This document shows, piece by piece, positions 8,306-16,592 of a stretch of DNA of 64,000 nt (the first letter of the stretch is position 1; each line of letters begins with the position of its first letter). The notes beneath the pieces were generated by a model. That model made no database searches, was not told the DNA's origin, and saw only the letters and a list, made by a program, of their open reading frames with translations. The stretch spans positions 1 to 64,000 of the forward strand of contig NZ_LQPJ01000024.1 in assembly GCF_002101785.1 (NCBI RefSeq), written 5' to 3'. Position numbers and translations under genes: made by a program. Source of the DNA: Mycobacterium palustre. GTDB lineage: Bacteria > Actinomycetota > Actinomycetes > Mycobacteriales > Mycobacteriaceae.

Positions 8306-8923
8306 TCATGGTAGCGCCCACGCCCGGATCAGGTCGTCGGTGGTGGTGATGGTCGCGAGCAGCGACAGCGTGTTGGCGATGACGGCCTCTCCGTACTCGG
8401 TGGGTACGCCGGCGACGGCGTCGCGCGGCACGACGACACGATAGGCCGCGTTGACCGCGTCCATCACGACGTTGGGGATGGCGATGTTCAGCGAGACCCC
8501 CACCACCACGATGGTCGAGATCCCGAGGTTGCGCAGCACGGCGTCGAGGTCCGTGCCGCCCATCGGCCCGACGCCGTGCCAGCGGCTCAGCACCACATCG
8601 GTTGGCTCCGGGCCTAATTCGGGCAGCAGGGCCGCGCCCGCAGACCCCGGGGCGATGTCGACGGCACCGCCACCGATGGCGAAGATCTTTGCGTTGTGGT
8701 TGGAACCCAGGCCGTCGGGGCGTCGGTGCACCAGGCAGTGGACCACGCGCACGCCGGCCGTCCGCGCCGCCGGCAGCAGCCGCAAAATGTTGGGCAGCGC
8801 GACCCGACGCGCCTCTTCGGCGAGCACCGCCAGCCCCGCGTGCGGGCCGACGACCGCGCCCTGGCACTCCTGGGTGACTATCGCGGTGTGCGCGGGGGCC
8901 GCGAGGTTTTCGAGTGCCGTCAC
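8306..8923 (-). CDS. Isochorismatase-like protein with replaced catalytic triad
   Basis: A 205-residue protein of the isochorismatase/cysteine hydrolase fold. Members use Asp-Lys-Cys. Here the Asp position appears as Glu (VTQECQ), the Lys position as Arg (VLSRWHG), and the Cys position as Ala (GVSLNIAIPN), so all three catalytic residues are changed while the fold motifs TDLDAVLRNLGI and VVMDAVNAAYRV remain. It may be catalytically different or non-catalytic. The GTG start at 8923 overlaps the stop of the Rieske gene as GTGA, implying translational coupling; an alternative start 30 bases upstream lies inside the Rieske gene. Confidence 0.75.
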   Translation of the reverse strand: MTALENLAAPAHTAIVTQECQGAVVGPHAGLAVLAEEARRVALPNILRLLPAARTAGVRVVHCLVHRRPDGLGSNHNAKIFAIGGGAVDIAPGSAGAALLPELGPEPTDVVLSRWHGVGPMGGTDLDAVLRNLGISTIVVVGVSLNIAIPNVVMDAVNAAYRVVVPRDAVAGVPTEYGEAVIANTLSLLATITTTDDLIRAWALP

Positions 8924-9912
8924 GCCGGCACTTCGTAGAACTGGGTGGCCCACTTACGCAGGGCCATATAGCCTTTCGCGTCGATCTTGGACAGCGGCGG
9001 ATGCTCCACGTACTTCTGGTAGCGCCAGATCTCCAGGTCGTCGAACACGGTGGATAGGAACTGCTTTTCGATGCGCTCGCGCAGTTCGCCGGGCGGCACG
9101 TCCGAGTCGTCTCCGGGGATGCGCGGCCACCAGATGGAGTAGAACAGGTCCGAGCATTCGTCGTCGACCGGCGTGCAGGTGAAGATCAGCCGATGGTTCT
9201 GCGCGCCCTCGAAGACGCTGATCGCCCCGCCCAGGCCGAAGAGGTGGCTGTGAAAGCGCAAGGCGAGGTCCTCGGGGTCGTCGCTGCGCGCGTCGGGCCA
9301 GCCGGCGACGAATCGCCATTCGTGGCCGACGATCTTCCAGTCCAGCACCCGCGGGGTCACCGTGGCGCGGTGGACGTACTCGAAATGCGCGCTGTCGGGG
9401 GCGTTTTCCGCCACGATCTGCGGGTGCACCGGTTCGCGCTCCGCACGCCGGGAGAACTCCGGGTAGGCGCGGTAGTAGGCCGCCGGGTCCGTCTGGAACT
9501 GGGGGAACTTCGTGAAGATGTCCGGCATCTCCCAGTGCGGCTCCCTGCCATCCGGCTGATGCCAGACGAACACGCAGTCGTACTGCTCGCGCACCGGGTA
9601 CACGCGCAGCCGCAGGACGCGGTTGGGCCGGTCGGGTTGGTAGGGGATGTAGCGATTGGTGCCGTCGGGTCCCCAGCGCCAGCCATGGAATGGGCACTGG
9701 ACGCAGTCGCCCTGCACCTTCCCGCCGTGGCCGAGGTGGGCGCCGAGGTGCTTGCAGTGCGCTTCCAGCACGTGCAGCTCGCCGGACTCGTCGCGGTAGG
9801 CGACCAGGTCCTCACCGAAGTACCGCAACGGCCGGACCTCGCCGACGGGGAACTCGGGCGACCATCCGACCATGAACCACCCGGTTACCTTCCAGGTGAA
9901 AGGCACTTTCAC
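8920..9912 (-). CDS. Rieske non-heme iron oxygenase, KshA-like
   Basis: A 330-residue oxygenase alpha subunit. The Rieske [2Fe-2S] ligands are in CKHLGAH and CPFHGWRW. The mononuclear iron site is NAPDSAHFEYVH, matching the Asn/Asp-x2-His-x4-His motif of the 3-ketosteroid 9-alpha-hydroxylase group. It would hydroxylate a hydrophobic substrate using electrons from a separate reductase. The GTG at 9912 is preferred because GGAGG lies seven bases upstream; the frame is open to 9987 but that extension crosses the promoter. It is divergent from the broken BVMO gene across 83 bp holding a TTACAGTA element. Confidence 0.88.
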   Translation of the reverse strand: MKVPFTWKVTGWFMVGWSPEFPVGEVRPLRYFGEDLVAYRDESGELHVLEAHCKHLGAHLGHGGKVQGDCVQCPFHGWRWGPDGTNRYIPYQPDRPNRVLRLRVYPVREQYDCVFVWHQPDGREPHWEMPDIFTKFPQFQTDPAAYYRAYPEFSRRAEREPVHPQIVAENAPDSAHFEYVHRATVTPRVLDWKIVGHEWRFVAGWPDARSDDPEDLALRFHSHLFGLGGAISVFEGAQNHRLIFTCTPVDDECSDLFYSIWWPRIPGDDSDVPPGELRERIEKQFLSTVFDDLEIWRYQKYVEHPPLSKIDAKGYMALRKWATQFYEVPA

Positions 9913-9929
9913 GGTGAGGCCTCCGGCGA

Positions 9930-9965
9930 TCGTTGATACTAAGCGCGTTACAGTATAGATTTCAG
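9930..9965. promoter_or_regulatory. Divergent promoter with TTACAGTA element
   Basis: TTACAGTA at 9948-9955 lies between the Rieske start (minus) and the BVMO start (plus). On the plus strand TTGATA (9933-9938) and TAGATT (about 9956-9961) are 17 bp apart. On the minus strand TATACT overlaps the same element. Both genes could be controlled from this one site. Confidence 0.5.
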
Positions 9966-9995
9966 CAGTTCGGTCGGTGCGCGGCAAGGAGCTTT

Positions 9996-10481
9996 ATGGG
10001 TCCAGGGCCCGTTGGGGCGACCGACACCGCAGCGCCCCACTTCGACGCATTGGTCATCGGCGCGGGGTTTTCCGGCCTCTACATGCTGCACCGGCTGCGC
10101 CAGCTCGGGCTCCGTGCCCGGGTGCTGGAGCGGGCCGAAAACGTCGGCGGCACCTGGTTGTTCAACCGCTACCCGGGCGCGCGATGCGACATCGAAAGCA
10201 TCGAGTACTCCTACAGCTTCTCCGAGGAGATCCAGCAGGAATGGGTGTGGACGGAGTCGATGCCGGCCCAGCCCGAGATCGAGGCCTACCTGAACTTCGT
10301 CGCGGACCGGCTCGAGCTTCGCCGTGATATCCAGTTCGGCACCGAGGTCGTCGCGATGACCTTCGACGAGCAGGCCGGGGCCTGGGTGGTGCGCACCCAT
10401 ACGGGCGAGTCGCTGGTCGCCCAGTTCGTCGTCCGAGCACATGGGATTCGACGAGCTGATCGATCCCCGCGAGACGCGTGA
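9996..10481 (+). pseudogene. N-terminal fragment of a flavin-binding Baeyer-Villiger monooxygenase, cut by an inversion
   Basis: The first about 146 codons encode the FAD-binding half of a Baeyer-Villiger/flavin monooxygenase: Rossmann motif VIGAGFSGLYMLHRLR, then GGTWLFNRYPGARCDIES, a family signature. Near position 10435 the frame leaves the family and stops 15 codons later. The missing C-terminal half, beginning at the ATGILSVPLQPDIPG region, is found on the opposite strand at 12895 to about 14103, fused to a carboxyltransferase. AAGGAG six bases before the ATG shows the gene was once a normal operon head, divergent from the Rieske gene. The fragment lacks the NADPH domain and should be inactive. 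Confidence 0.88.
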
Positions 10482-10566
10482 CGCCCTGCTCGCGTCGCTG
10501 CGCCGGGGCCTGTCGAGTAGGCAGGCCCCGGCCGAACCGGTGGCGCGGACCGTCATCATGCCCTAG
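10435..10566 (+). pseudogene. C-terminal remnant of an acyl-CoA carboxylase carboxyltransferase
   Basis: In a frame offset from the BVMO fragment, 43 codons encode the end of an acyl-CoA carboxylase beta subunit: EHMGFDELIDPRETR... through VARTVIMP, then TAG at 10564. It has no start of its own. It is the tail missing from the carboxyltransferase N-terminal part at about 14104-15468 on the minus strand, and marks one end of the inverted segment. The bases CCG at 10433-10435 fit both parent genes, suggesting a short microhomology at the junction. Confidence 0.82.
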
Positions 10567-10643
10567 CGCCATGGCCCCCGCGACCGTGCGTGTGTGTACG
10601 CGACACCCCGTTTGAATGCGGCATTCTGCGCACGCTCGCGGCG

Positions 10644-11687
10644 CTACGCGGTGGCGCGGTAAGCCGCCACCACCGGCTCGAGCTCGTCGGGCGTCGCGCC
10701 GTGCATGATGACCGCGTCGGCGCCGTAGTCGAACTCCTTGCGGATGCGCTCCACACACTGCCGCGCCGACCCGGTCGCCGACGGTTCCAGCCACTCGTCG
10801 GGAATCAACGTCGCGATGTGCTCGATCTGCTCGGGGGTGGCCTTGTGGTCGATCCCGCCCGCGATCGACCTCACCACCGGATCTTCCCGAAAGCGTTGCA
10901 GGACAGCGGGATCCCAATCGTTGGTGCGAACCATCAGGTCGCCGTAGCCCTGCAGGTAGGTGGCCAGGCGCGCGACGGTCTTCTTCAGCCGCAACGGCTC
11001 GGGCAGATGGTCGCCGACCGTGGCGAAACACGACCACACCCGCACGTCGGCGGGATCGCGGCCCGCCTGCTCCGCGGCGGACTTGACGGTCGCCACGCAG
11101 CGCCGCAGTGTCTCCGGCGTGAAGTAGGTGTGCAGTATGACGTCGTCGAACGCCCGGCCCCCGAGCGCGAGCGTCTGCGGCCCGAACGCCACCAGCGCCA
11201 GGCGAATGTCCTCGTCGAAGTCGGGGTCCAAAAAGAGGATGGGGTACCTGCCCATCGGGCCGTCGTGGTTGAGGATCACCTCGCCGCGCCAGAGGCGGCG
11301 CATGACCTGCGCCCAGTCCTCCATCTGCGCGGTGGTGACCGCGGGGATGCCGAACGCGCCGTAGATCGCGGCGATGCCGCGGCCGATGCCCAGCGTGAAC
11401 CGCCCACCGGAGAGCCGGTGCATCGTGGTGGCCCACGAGCCGGTGATCAGCGGATGGCGGGTGTTGTGATTGGTTGCGGCGGTGGCGATCTGCATCCGGG
11501 TGGTCACCGCGCAGGCCGCCCCGACGAGCGACGACGCCTCCTTGACGTTCCAGCGCTCGGAGATGAACGCGGTGCCAAAGCCCAACTCCTCGCCGCGGCG
11601 CGCCTCGTCCATCAGGGTCGCCGGGCCCGCGCCGCCGGCGCCGGCCAGCAGGTAGTAACCCAACTCGTCAAGCGCGCGCTCGCTCAC
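10644..11687 (-). CDS. Luciferase-like (F420/FMN) oxidoreductase
   Basis: A 347-residue TIM-barrel protein of the bacterial luciferase-like family, which in mycobacteria mostly uses F420 or FMN. Family marks are the barrel start GYYLLAGAGGAGPATLMDEARRGEELGFGTAFISER, AATNHNTRHP, and SGGRFTLGIGRG followed by the helix that begins AAIYGAFGIP. The GTG at 11687 is preferred, with GGA 7 bases upstream; a start 27 bases earlier is possible. It follows the alpha/beta hydrolase gene on the same strand. Before the nearby inversion it would have been the third gene behind the BVMO. The reaction is unknown. Confidence 0.82.
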   Translation of the reverse strand: MSERALDELGYYLLAGAGGAGPATLMDEARRGEELGFGTAFISERWNVKEASSLVGAACAVTTRMQIATAATNHNTRHPLITGSWATTMHRLSGGRFTLGIGRGIAAIYGAFGIPAVTTAQMEDWAQVMRRLWRGEVILNHDGPMGRYPILFLDPDFDEDIRLALVAFGPQTLALGGRAFDDVILHTYFTPETLRRCVATVKSAAEQAGRDPADVRVWSCFATVGDHLPEPLRLKKTVARLATYLQGYGDLMVRTNDWDPAVLQRFREDPVVRSIAGGIDHKATPEQIEHIATLIPDEWLEPSATGSARQCVERIRKEFDYGADAVIMHGATPDELEPVVAAYRATA

Positions 11688-11766
11688 TTCCGGATCCCTC
11701 GCCGGTGGCCGCACTTTGACGCCTGGGCGTTGGTGTCAGTGCCGTGCTCGTGGGTGCGCGCGACCA

Positions 11767-12885
11767 TCAGCCCGCCACCTCGCGCAGGAAGCGTTCGGTC
11801 ACCTTGAGCACGCGCCGGGAGAAAATGTGGCCGACGTGGCCGCCGTCGTACCAGAACAGCCGGCCGCCCCACCGCTCGTGCAACGCGATCGCGGGTTCGC
11901 GCATCGCCATCCGGTCGTGCCAGGCCCCGACGATGAGGCGGCGATGCGGCGGCGGCGCCGGGTCCACCGCCAACGGGTCGATCACCGCGGTGAGCTTCGC
12001 GACCTCCGGCGATCCGAGCAGTTCGGCCAGCCCCGCCCGGGACTGGCCCCAGCGCTTCAGGTGTCGCGCGATCATCGCGTTGAGCCCCAGGATGGGCGTG
12101 TACAGCGCCACCGCGTCGACCCGGCGCTCCAGGTGGGAGACCAGCGCGGCGACCGGGGTGCCCATCGAAATCCCCGCCACCGCAACGGCGGTGGCCTGCG
12201 GCCGCACCCACCGGACGACCGCGCGCACTTCCGACACCGACCGCATCATGCCCGCGACGTTGCCCAGCGGATCGACGTCCGGGTAGGCCGGCCACTCGCG
12301 GCGCCGGGAGCCGTGGCCGGGCTGCACCGGCATCGCGACGTTGAACCCGAGCCCGTGGTGGATGCGGCCGATCCGGGACAACAGCAGGTCCTCGGTGCCG
12401 CCCTGACCGGCGCCGTGCACCCACACCAGCCAGGGCCTCGGGTCGCCGCGGTGCCGGCACACGTGCACCACCGCCCGCGCCGGGCCGCCGAGGCCGTCGG
12501 CTTCCAGTGTCGCCGGCAGCCTCGGATCGTGTTCGAACGTCATCCGTTCGTACGCCAATCCCGCGATGCGCCGCCGGCGCACCGACGTCGGCCGCAGGGC
12601 CGGCGGGTCGGCGTGCGCACCGTCGATGCCCAGCGCGGACAGTTCCTTTGCTGCGGCGGTGCACCCGGCCAACGACCGGGTCACCGGGGGGCCGCCGTTC
12701 AGGAGCGAAAAGCCGCTCAGCACAAGCTCGTCCAGCATCACCTCGCCGAACTGGCGCAGCCCACGCGGCGACGTGGGTACCCAGCCGGTCGATTCGTTGA
12801 GGCCGGCCACGGTGCGCGGCAGCAGCATCCCGAGCTCGCGGGCCAGCTCGCCGGTGAAGCCCAGCCCGCGCGTTGCCCACGACAT
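11767..12885 (-). CDS. Alpha/beta hydrolase (esterase-like)
   Basis: A 372-residue alpha/beta hydrolase. The nucleophile elbow is GISMGTP, the oxyanion region is VHGAGQGG, the likely acid is Asp in GAWHDRMAM and the His is in GGHVGHIF near the C-terminus, so the triad looks complete. It starts 9 bp after the stop of the upstream BVMO C-terminal segment. A hydrolase next to a Baeyer-Villiger enzyme makes sense: the BVMO turns a ketone into an ester or lactone, which the hydrolase opens. That pairing is inferred from context. Confidence 0.8.
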   Translation of the reverse strand: MSWATRGLGFTGELARELGMLLPRTVAGLNESTGWVPTSPRGLRQFGEVMLDELVLSGFSLLNGGPPVTRSLAGCTAAAKELSALGIDGAHADPPALRPTSVRRRRIAGLAYERMTFEHDPRLPATLEADGLGGPARAVVHVCRHRGDPRPWLVWVHGAGQGGTEDLLLSRIGRIHHGLGFNVAMPVQPGHGSRRREWPAYPDVDPLGNVAGMMRSVSEVRAVVRWVRPQATAVAVAGISMGTPVAALVSHLERRVDAVALYTPILGLNAMIARHLKRWGQSRAGLAELLGSPEVAKLTAVIDPLAVDPAPPPHRRLIVGAWHDRMAMREPAIALHERWGGRLFWYDGGHVGHIFSRRVLKVTERFLREVAG

Positions 12886-12894
12886 GCCCCGCGC

Positions 12895-15468
12895 CTATCC
12901 GAGCTTGAATCCGGTGTAGCCGCCGGCCGCGATCTCGTCGCAGCGGCGCCGATATTCGGGGATTCCGCCGGTGTAGCCCATATACATCCGCTTCTTGCCG
13001 GGCACGTTGCCGCCGTTGTACCAAGAATTGCACGACGGGTGCACCAGCACCGTCGGCGCGACGAGCGCGGCGGCGTGGTCCATCCACTCCTGCTGCGCGC
13101 CGGCCAGCGCCTCGATGGTGGAAATGCCGTTGGCGCGCAGGTATACGAGGCAGTCGCCGATCCACTCCACGTGCTGCTCCAGGGCGGCGACGAAGTTGGT
13201 GGCGGCGCTCGGGCTGCCCGGGCCCTGGATGGTGAACAGGTTGGGAAAGCCGGCGACCGCCAGGCCCAGATAGGACAGCGGCCCCTGGCCGGCCCAGAAT
13301 TCCGCGAGCGACATACCGCCGCGGCCGCGGATGTCGATGCGGCTGAGCGCCCCCGTCATGGCGTCGAAGCCGGTGGCGTAGACGATCACGTCGAGGTCGT
13401 ACGCGCGGTGCTCGGTGCGGATCCCGGCCGGTGTGACCTCGCGGATCGGCCCTCGGCGGAGGTCGACGAGGGTGACGTTGTCCCGGTTGAACGTCTCGTA
13501 GTAACCGTCGTCGATGATCGGTCGCTTGCACGCGAAGGGGTGGTCGGGCACCAAGGCGGCCGCCGTGTCGGGGTCCTTGACGATCCGGGCCACCGCCTCG
13601 CCGTAGAGCTTGGCCGCCATCCTGTTGGCTTCGATGTCGAAGAAGAGGTCGCCCCAATTCAGCGCCCCCAGCACGCCCTCGTCCTCGATGGCGCGCAGTT
13701 GCTCGGCGCGGGTCGCGGACTTCAGCGGCGGCCGGTGCAGCATCTCGAGGAGCACCGAGAACGCGCTCAGCCGCGCGGCGCCGACCGGGTGGGCCCGCTG
13801 GGCCGCTCGGATTTCCGGGTAGCGCGCCTTCAGCTCCTCCAGCTCGCCCGGTTCGAATCGGCGCACCCGCCACGGCAGGGTGTAGGCCGGCGAGCGCTGG
13901 AAGACAAAGAGCTGCAAAGCTTCCCGGGCCACCACCGGGATGAGCTGAACGCCGGTCGAGCCGGTGCCGATGACGCCGACACGCTTGCCGGCGAGATCGA
14001 AACCGTCCTTGGGCCAGCGGCTGGTAAACAGCGACGCACCGGCGAAGCTCGTCATGCCCGGGATATCGGGCTGCAGCGGTACCGACAGGATGCCGGTGGC
14101 GGCGGCCGACCGATACGACGCCTGCAACTCGGCGTTGCGCAGCTTGGCGGAGAGGTCCTCGCCGGCGTTTGACGCGCGACTGAGCGCGGCGGCGCTCATC
14201 GCACCCATCGTCGCACCGGGGTAGGCGAACGTCGCCACTTGGTGGTCAAAACCCAACAGCGACATCACCATCGAGCCGAACCCGTACGCCTTGTGCAGGG
14301 TGAGATGCAGCTTCAGCGTGGTGGCCGCGGTCTGGGCGGCGAACATCCGCGCGCCGGCGCGCAGCACGCCGCTGCGCTCGGAGCGGCTGCCGGGCAGCAT
14401 GCCGGGGTTGTCGGCGAGGAAGACGATGGGCAGGTGAAACGAGTCGGCCACGGTGATGAAGTGCGCCGCCTTGTCGGCCGCCTCCGCGTCGATGGAACCC
14501 GCGATCACCTTCGGCTGGTTGGCCACCACCGCCACCGGGTGGCCCCCCAGGTGGGCCAGCGCGCAGATGATCGCGCGCCCGAACTGCGGTTGCACCTCGA
14601 ACCAGTCGGGACCGTCGAAGACAACGTCGAGCACGTCGCGCATGTCGTAGACGCGGCGGTTGTCCCGGGACACGATGTCGAACAGCTCCGGGGTCGGGCG
14701 CGGCGCCGAAGATTCGGAGGCCGGCAGCGACGGCGGGTAGGACCACGCGCTCGACGGAAAGTAGGACAGGTAGCGGCGTATCTCATCGATCACCGTTTCG
14801 TCGTCCTGGGCGACGTTGTGGATCACCCCGCTGGCCAACGCGACGTCCGGCCCTCCGAGGTCCTCCTTCGAGATGTCTTCTCCCGTCGACTCTTTGACGA
14901 CGGGCGGCCCGGCGGTGAAGATGGCGCCCTGGGCGCTCATGATCCGGAAGTCGCAGACCGGCGCCACCAGCGCGCCATGTCCGGCCGAGGGGCCGAGGAC
15001 GGCGGCCACGGTGGGGACGCGACCCGAGCACTGCGTCTGGGCGAGCAGGTCGGTGGGGCTGCGTCCGTAGTGCCCACCGGTGGGACGAAAGCCGGCGCCC
15101 TCGAGCATCATCACGAGCGGAATCTTGTCCCGCAGCGCCAGTTCGGCGATGCGGTATCGCTTGGAGTTGCCGCCGGGGCCGATGCTGCCGGCCATGGTGG
15201 TGAAGTCCTCGGCGCCCAGCATCACCGGCGAGCCGTTGACCTCACCGGAGCCGACGACCAGCCCGTCGGCGGCGACGTCGCCGCCGACCAGGGTGCCTAA
15301 CTCGCGAAACGTGCCCGGGTCCACCAGCCGCTCGATGCGCGCGCGGGCGTCGAGCTTGCCCTTGCCGCGGTGCTTGTCGAGACGCTCGGGGCCGCCCATG
15401 GCCCACGCGTGCCGGCGGCGGCGCTCGAGGTCGTCGAGCGTTTCCCCCCAGTCCTCGGCCTTGGTCAT
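12895..15468 (-). CDS. In-frame chimera: carboxyltransferase N-terminus fused to BVMO C-terminus
   Basis: One 857-codon frame holds parts of two unrelated enzymes. Residues 1 to about 455 are an acyl-CoA carboxylase beta subunit: MLEGAGFRPTGGHYGRSP, PSAGHGALVAPVCDF and FLADNPGMLPGS. They stop about 43 residues short of the usual end. From about residue 457 (ATGILSVPLQPDIPG) the protein is the C-terminal part of a Baeyer-Villiger monooxygenase, with the fingerprint region FAGASLFTSRWP, the NADPH Rossmann motif GVIGTGSTGVQ and the ATGFDAMTG motif. The first FAD-binding motif is absent. The missing ends of both enzymes sit together at 9996-10566, so an inversion made both joins. Neither activity is expected to be intact; whether the fusion is made is open. 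An assembly error is possible. Confidence 0.85.
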   Translation of the reverse strand: MTKAEDWGETLDDLERRRRHAWAMGGPERLDKHRGKGKLDARARIERLVDPGTFRELGTLVGGDVAADGLVVGSGEVNGSPVMLGAEDFTTMAGSIGPGGNSKRYRIAELALRDKIPLVMMLEGAGFRPTGGHYGRSPTDLLAQTQCSGRVPTVAAVLGPSAGHGALVAPVCDFRIMSAQGAIFTAGPPVVKESTGEDISKEDLGGPDVALASGVIHNVAQDDETVIDEIRRYLSYFPSSAWSYPPSLPASESSAPRPTPELFDIVSRDNRRVYDMRDVLDVVFDGPDWFEVQPQFGRAIICALAHLGGHPVAVVANQPKVIAGSIDAEAADKAAHFITVADSFHLPIVFLADNPGMLPGSRSERSGVLRAGARMFAAQTAATTLKLHLTLHKAYGFGSMVMSLLGFDHQVATFAYPGATMGAMSAAALSRASNAGEDLSAKLRNAELQASYRSAAATGILSVPLQPDIPGMTSFAGASLFTSRWPKDGFDLAGKRVGVIGTGSTGVQLIPVVAREALQLFVFQRSPAYTLPWRVRRFEPGELEELKARYPEIRAAQRAHPVGAARLSAFSVLLEMLHRPPLKSATRAEQLRAIEDEGVLGALNWGDLFFDIEANRMAAKLYGEAVARIVKDPDTAAALVPDHPFACKRPIIDDGYYETFNRDNVTLVDLRRGPIREVTPAGIRTEHRAYDLDVIVYATGFDAMTGALSRIDIRGRGGMSLAEFWAGQGPLSYLGLAVAGFPNLFTIQGPGSPSAATNFVAALEQHVEWIGDCLVYLRANGISTIEALAGAQQEWMDHAAALVAPTVLVHPSCNSWYNGGNVPGKKRMYMGYTGGIPEYRRRCDEIAAGGYTGFKLG

Positions 15469-15550
15469 CCTTCTGTCCTACCTCATCGGGCCGCCTCACG
15501 GGGCCGCAGCGGCACGCTTGGTCGAAGAGCAGGGTCACATACTGGATTGC

Positions 15551-15569
15551 TTACTGTAAAGTTACCCGC
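15551..15569 (+). promoter_or_regulatory. TTACTGTAA element and leaderless -10 of the luciferase-like gene
   Basis: TACTGTAA (15552-15559, the complement of TTACAGTA) lies between the divergent carboxyltransferase and luciferase-like genes. TAAAGT at 15557-15562 fits the mycobacterial -10 pattern TANNNT and is exactly seven bases before the ATG at 15570. There is no ribosome binding site, so this gene is probably translated from a leaderless mRNA. Confidence 0.55.
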
Positions 15570-16592
15570 ATGCCAAGTCCCGCCCGTCTCAAGGTCGACG
15601 GGGGCATTCCCAATCGGCTCGCGGAGGTGCCCGAGGCGGCGCGCGCCCTGGAACACGAAGGGTACGACGGCGGCTGGGCCTTCGAGACCAATCACGACCC
15701 GTTTCTGCCGCTGCTGTTGGCCGCCGAACACACCTCCCGGCTGGAGCTGGGCACCAACATCGCGGTGGCGTTCGCGCGAAATCCGATGATCGTCGCCAAC
15801 GTCGGCTGGGACCTGCAGGCGTATTCGCGGGGCCGGTTCATCCTCGGGCTGGGCACCCAGATCCGGCCGCACATCGAGAAGCGATTCAGCATGCCATGGA
15901 GCCATCCGGCCCGCCGAATGCGCGAGTTCGTCGCCGCGCTGCACGCGATCTGGTCGGCGTGGCGGGACGGCACCAAGCTCCGGTTCGAGGGCGAGTTCTA
16001 CACGCACAAGATCATGACGCCGATGTTCACGCCCGAGCCCCAACCCTATTCGGCGCCGAGGGTTTTTCTCGCCGCGGTCGGCGAGGCGATGACCGAGATG
16101 TGCGGGGAGGTCGCCGACGGCCACCTCGGTCACCCCATGGTCTCGAAGCGCTACCTCGACGAGGTGACCCTGCCGGCACTGCGTCGCGGCATGCGGCGTT
16201 CCGGCCGCGATCGCGGCGACTTCGAGGTGGCATCGGAAGTGATGGTCGCGACCGGTCAGAGCGACTCCGAACTGGCCGCCGCGGTTGCCGCCGTGCGCAA
16301 ACAGATCGCGTTCTACGGCTCCACGCCCGCGTACCGGCCCGTCCTCGACCTGCACGGGTGGGGCGACCTGCATACCGAACTGCACCGCCTCTCGCTGCAG
16401 GGCCAGTGGGACACGATGGGCTCGCTCATCGACGACGACATGCTGGCCGCTTTCGCCGTCGTCGGCCCCGTCGACACCGTCGCCGCGGCCCTGCGCAGTC
16501 GCTGCCAGGGCGCGGTCGACCGGGTCCTGCCGATCTTCCCGGCCGCAACCAAAGCCTGTGTCAGCGCCGCACTGAAGGAGTTCCGCCAGTGA
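15570..16592 (+). CDS. Luciferase-like (F420-type) oxidoreductase, TIGR03617-like
   Basis: A 340-residue luciferase-like TIM-barrel enzyme. Marks include GYDGGWAFETNHDPFLPLLLAAEHTSRLELGTNI, ARNPMIVA and SRGRFILGLGTQIRPHIEKRF, typical of mycobacterial F420-dependent oxidoreductases. The start is probably leaderless. Its stop overlaps the GTG of the next P450 gene (GTGA), so the pair is translationally coupled and probably works on the same substrate. The upstream TACTGTAA element suggests shared control with the Rieske/BVMO and first P450 promoters. Confidence 0.85.
   Translation: MPSPARLKVDGGIPNRLAEVPEAARALEHEGYDGGWAFETNHDPFLPLLLAAEHTSRLELGTNIAVAFARNPMIVANVGWDLQAYSRGRFILGLGTQIRPHIEKRFSMPWSHPARRMREFVAALHAIWSAWRDGTKLRFEGEFYTHKIMTPMFTPEPQPYSAPRVFLAAVGEAMTEMCGEVADGHLGHPMVSKRYLDEVTLPALRRGMRRSGRDRGDFEVASEVMVATGQSDSELAAAVAAVRKQIAFYGSTPAYRPVLDLHGWGDLHTELHRLSLQGQWDTMGSLIDDDMLAAFAVVGPVDTVAAALRSRCQGAVDRVLPIFPAATKACVSAALKEFRQ

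Noticed and set aside
11716..14172. A plus-strand open frame of 818 codons antisense to the hydrolase and chimera
   Set aside because: Low-complexity His/Arg/Ala composition and no motif; it covers two genes supported by clear catalytic motifs on the minus strand.
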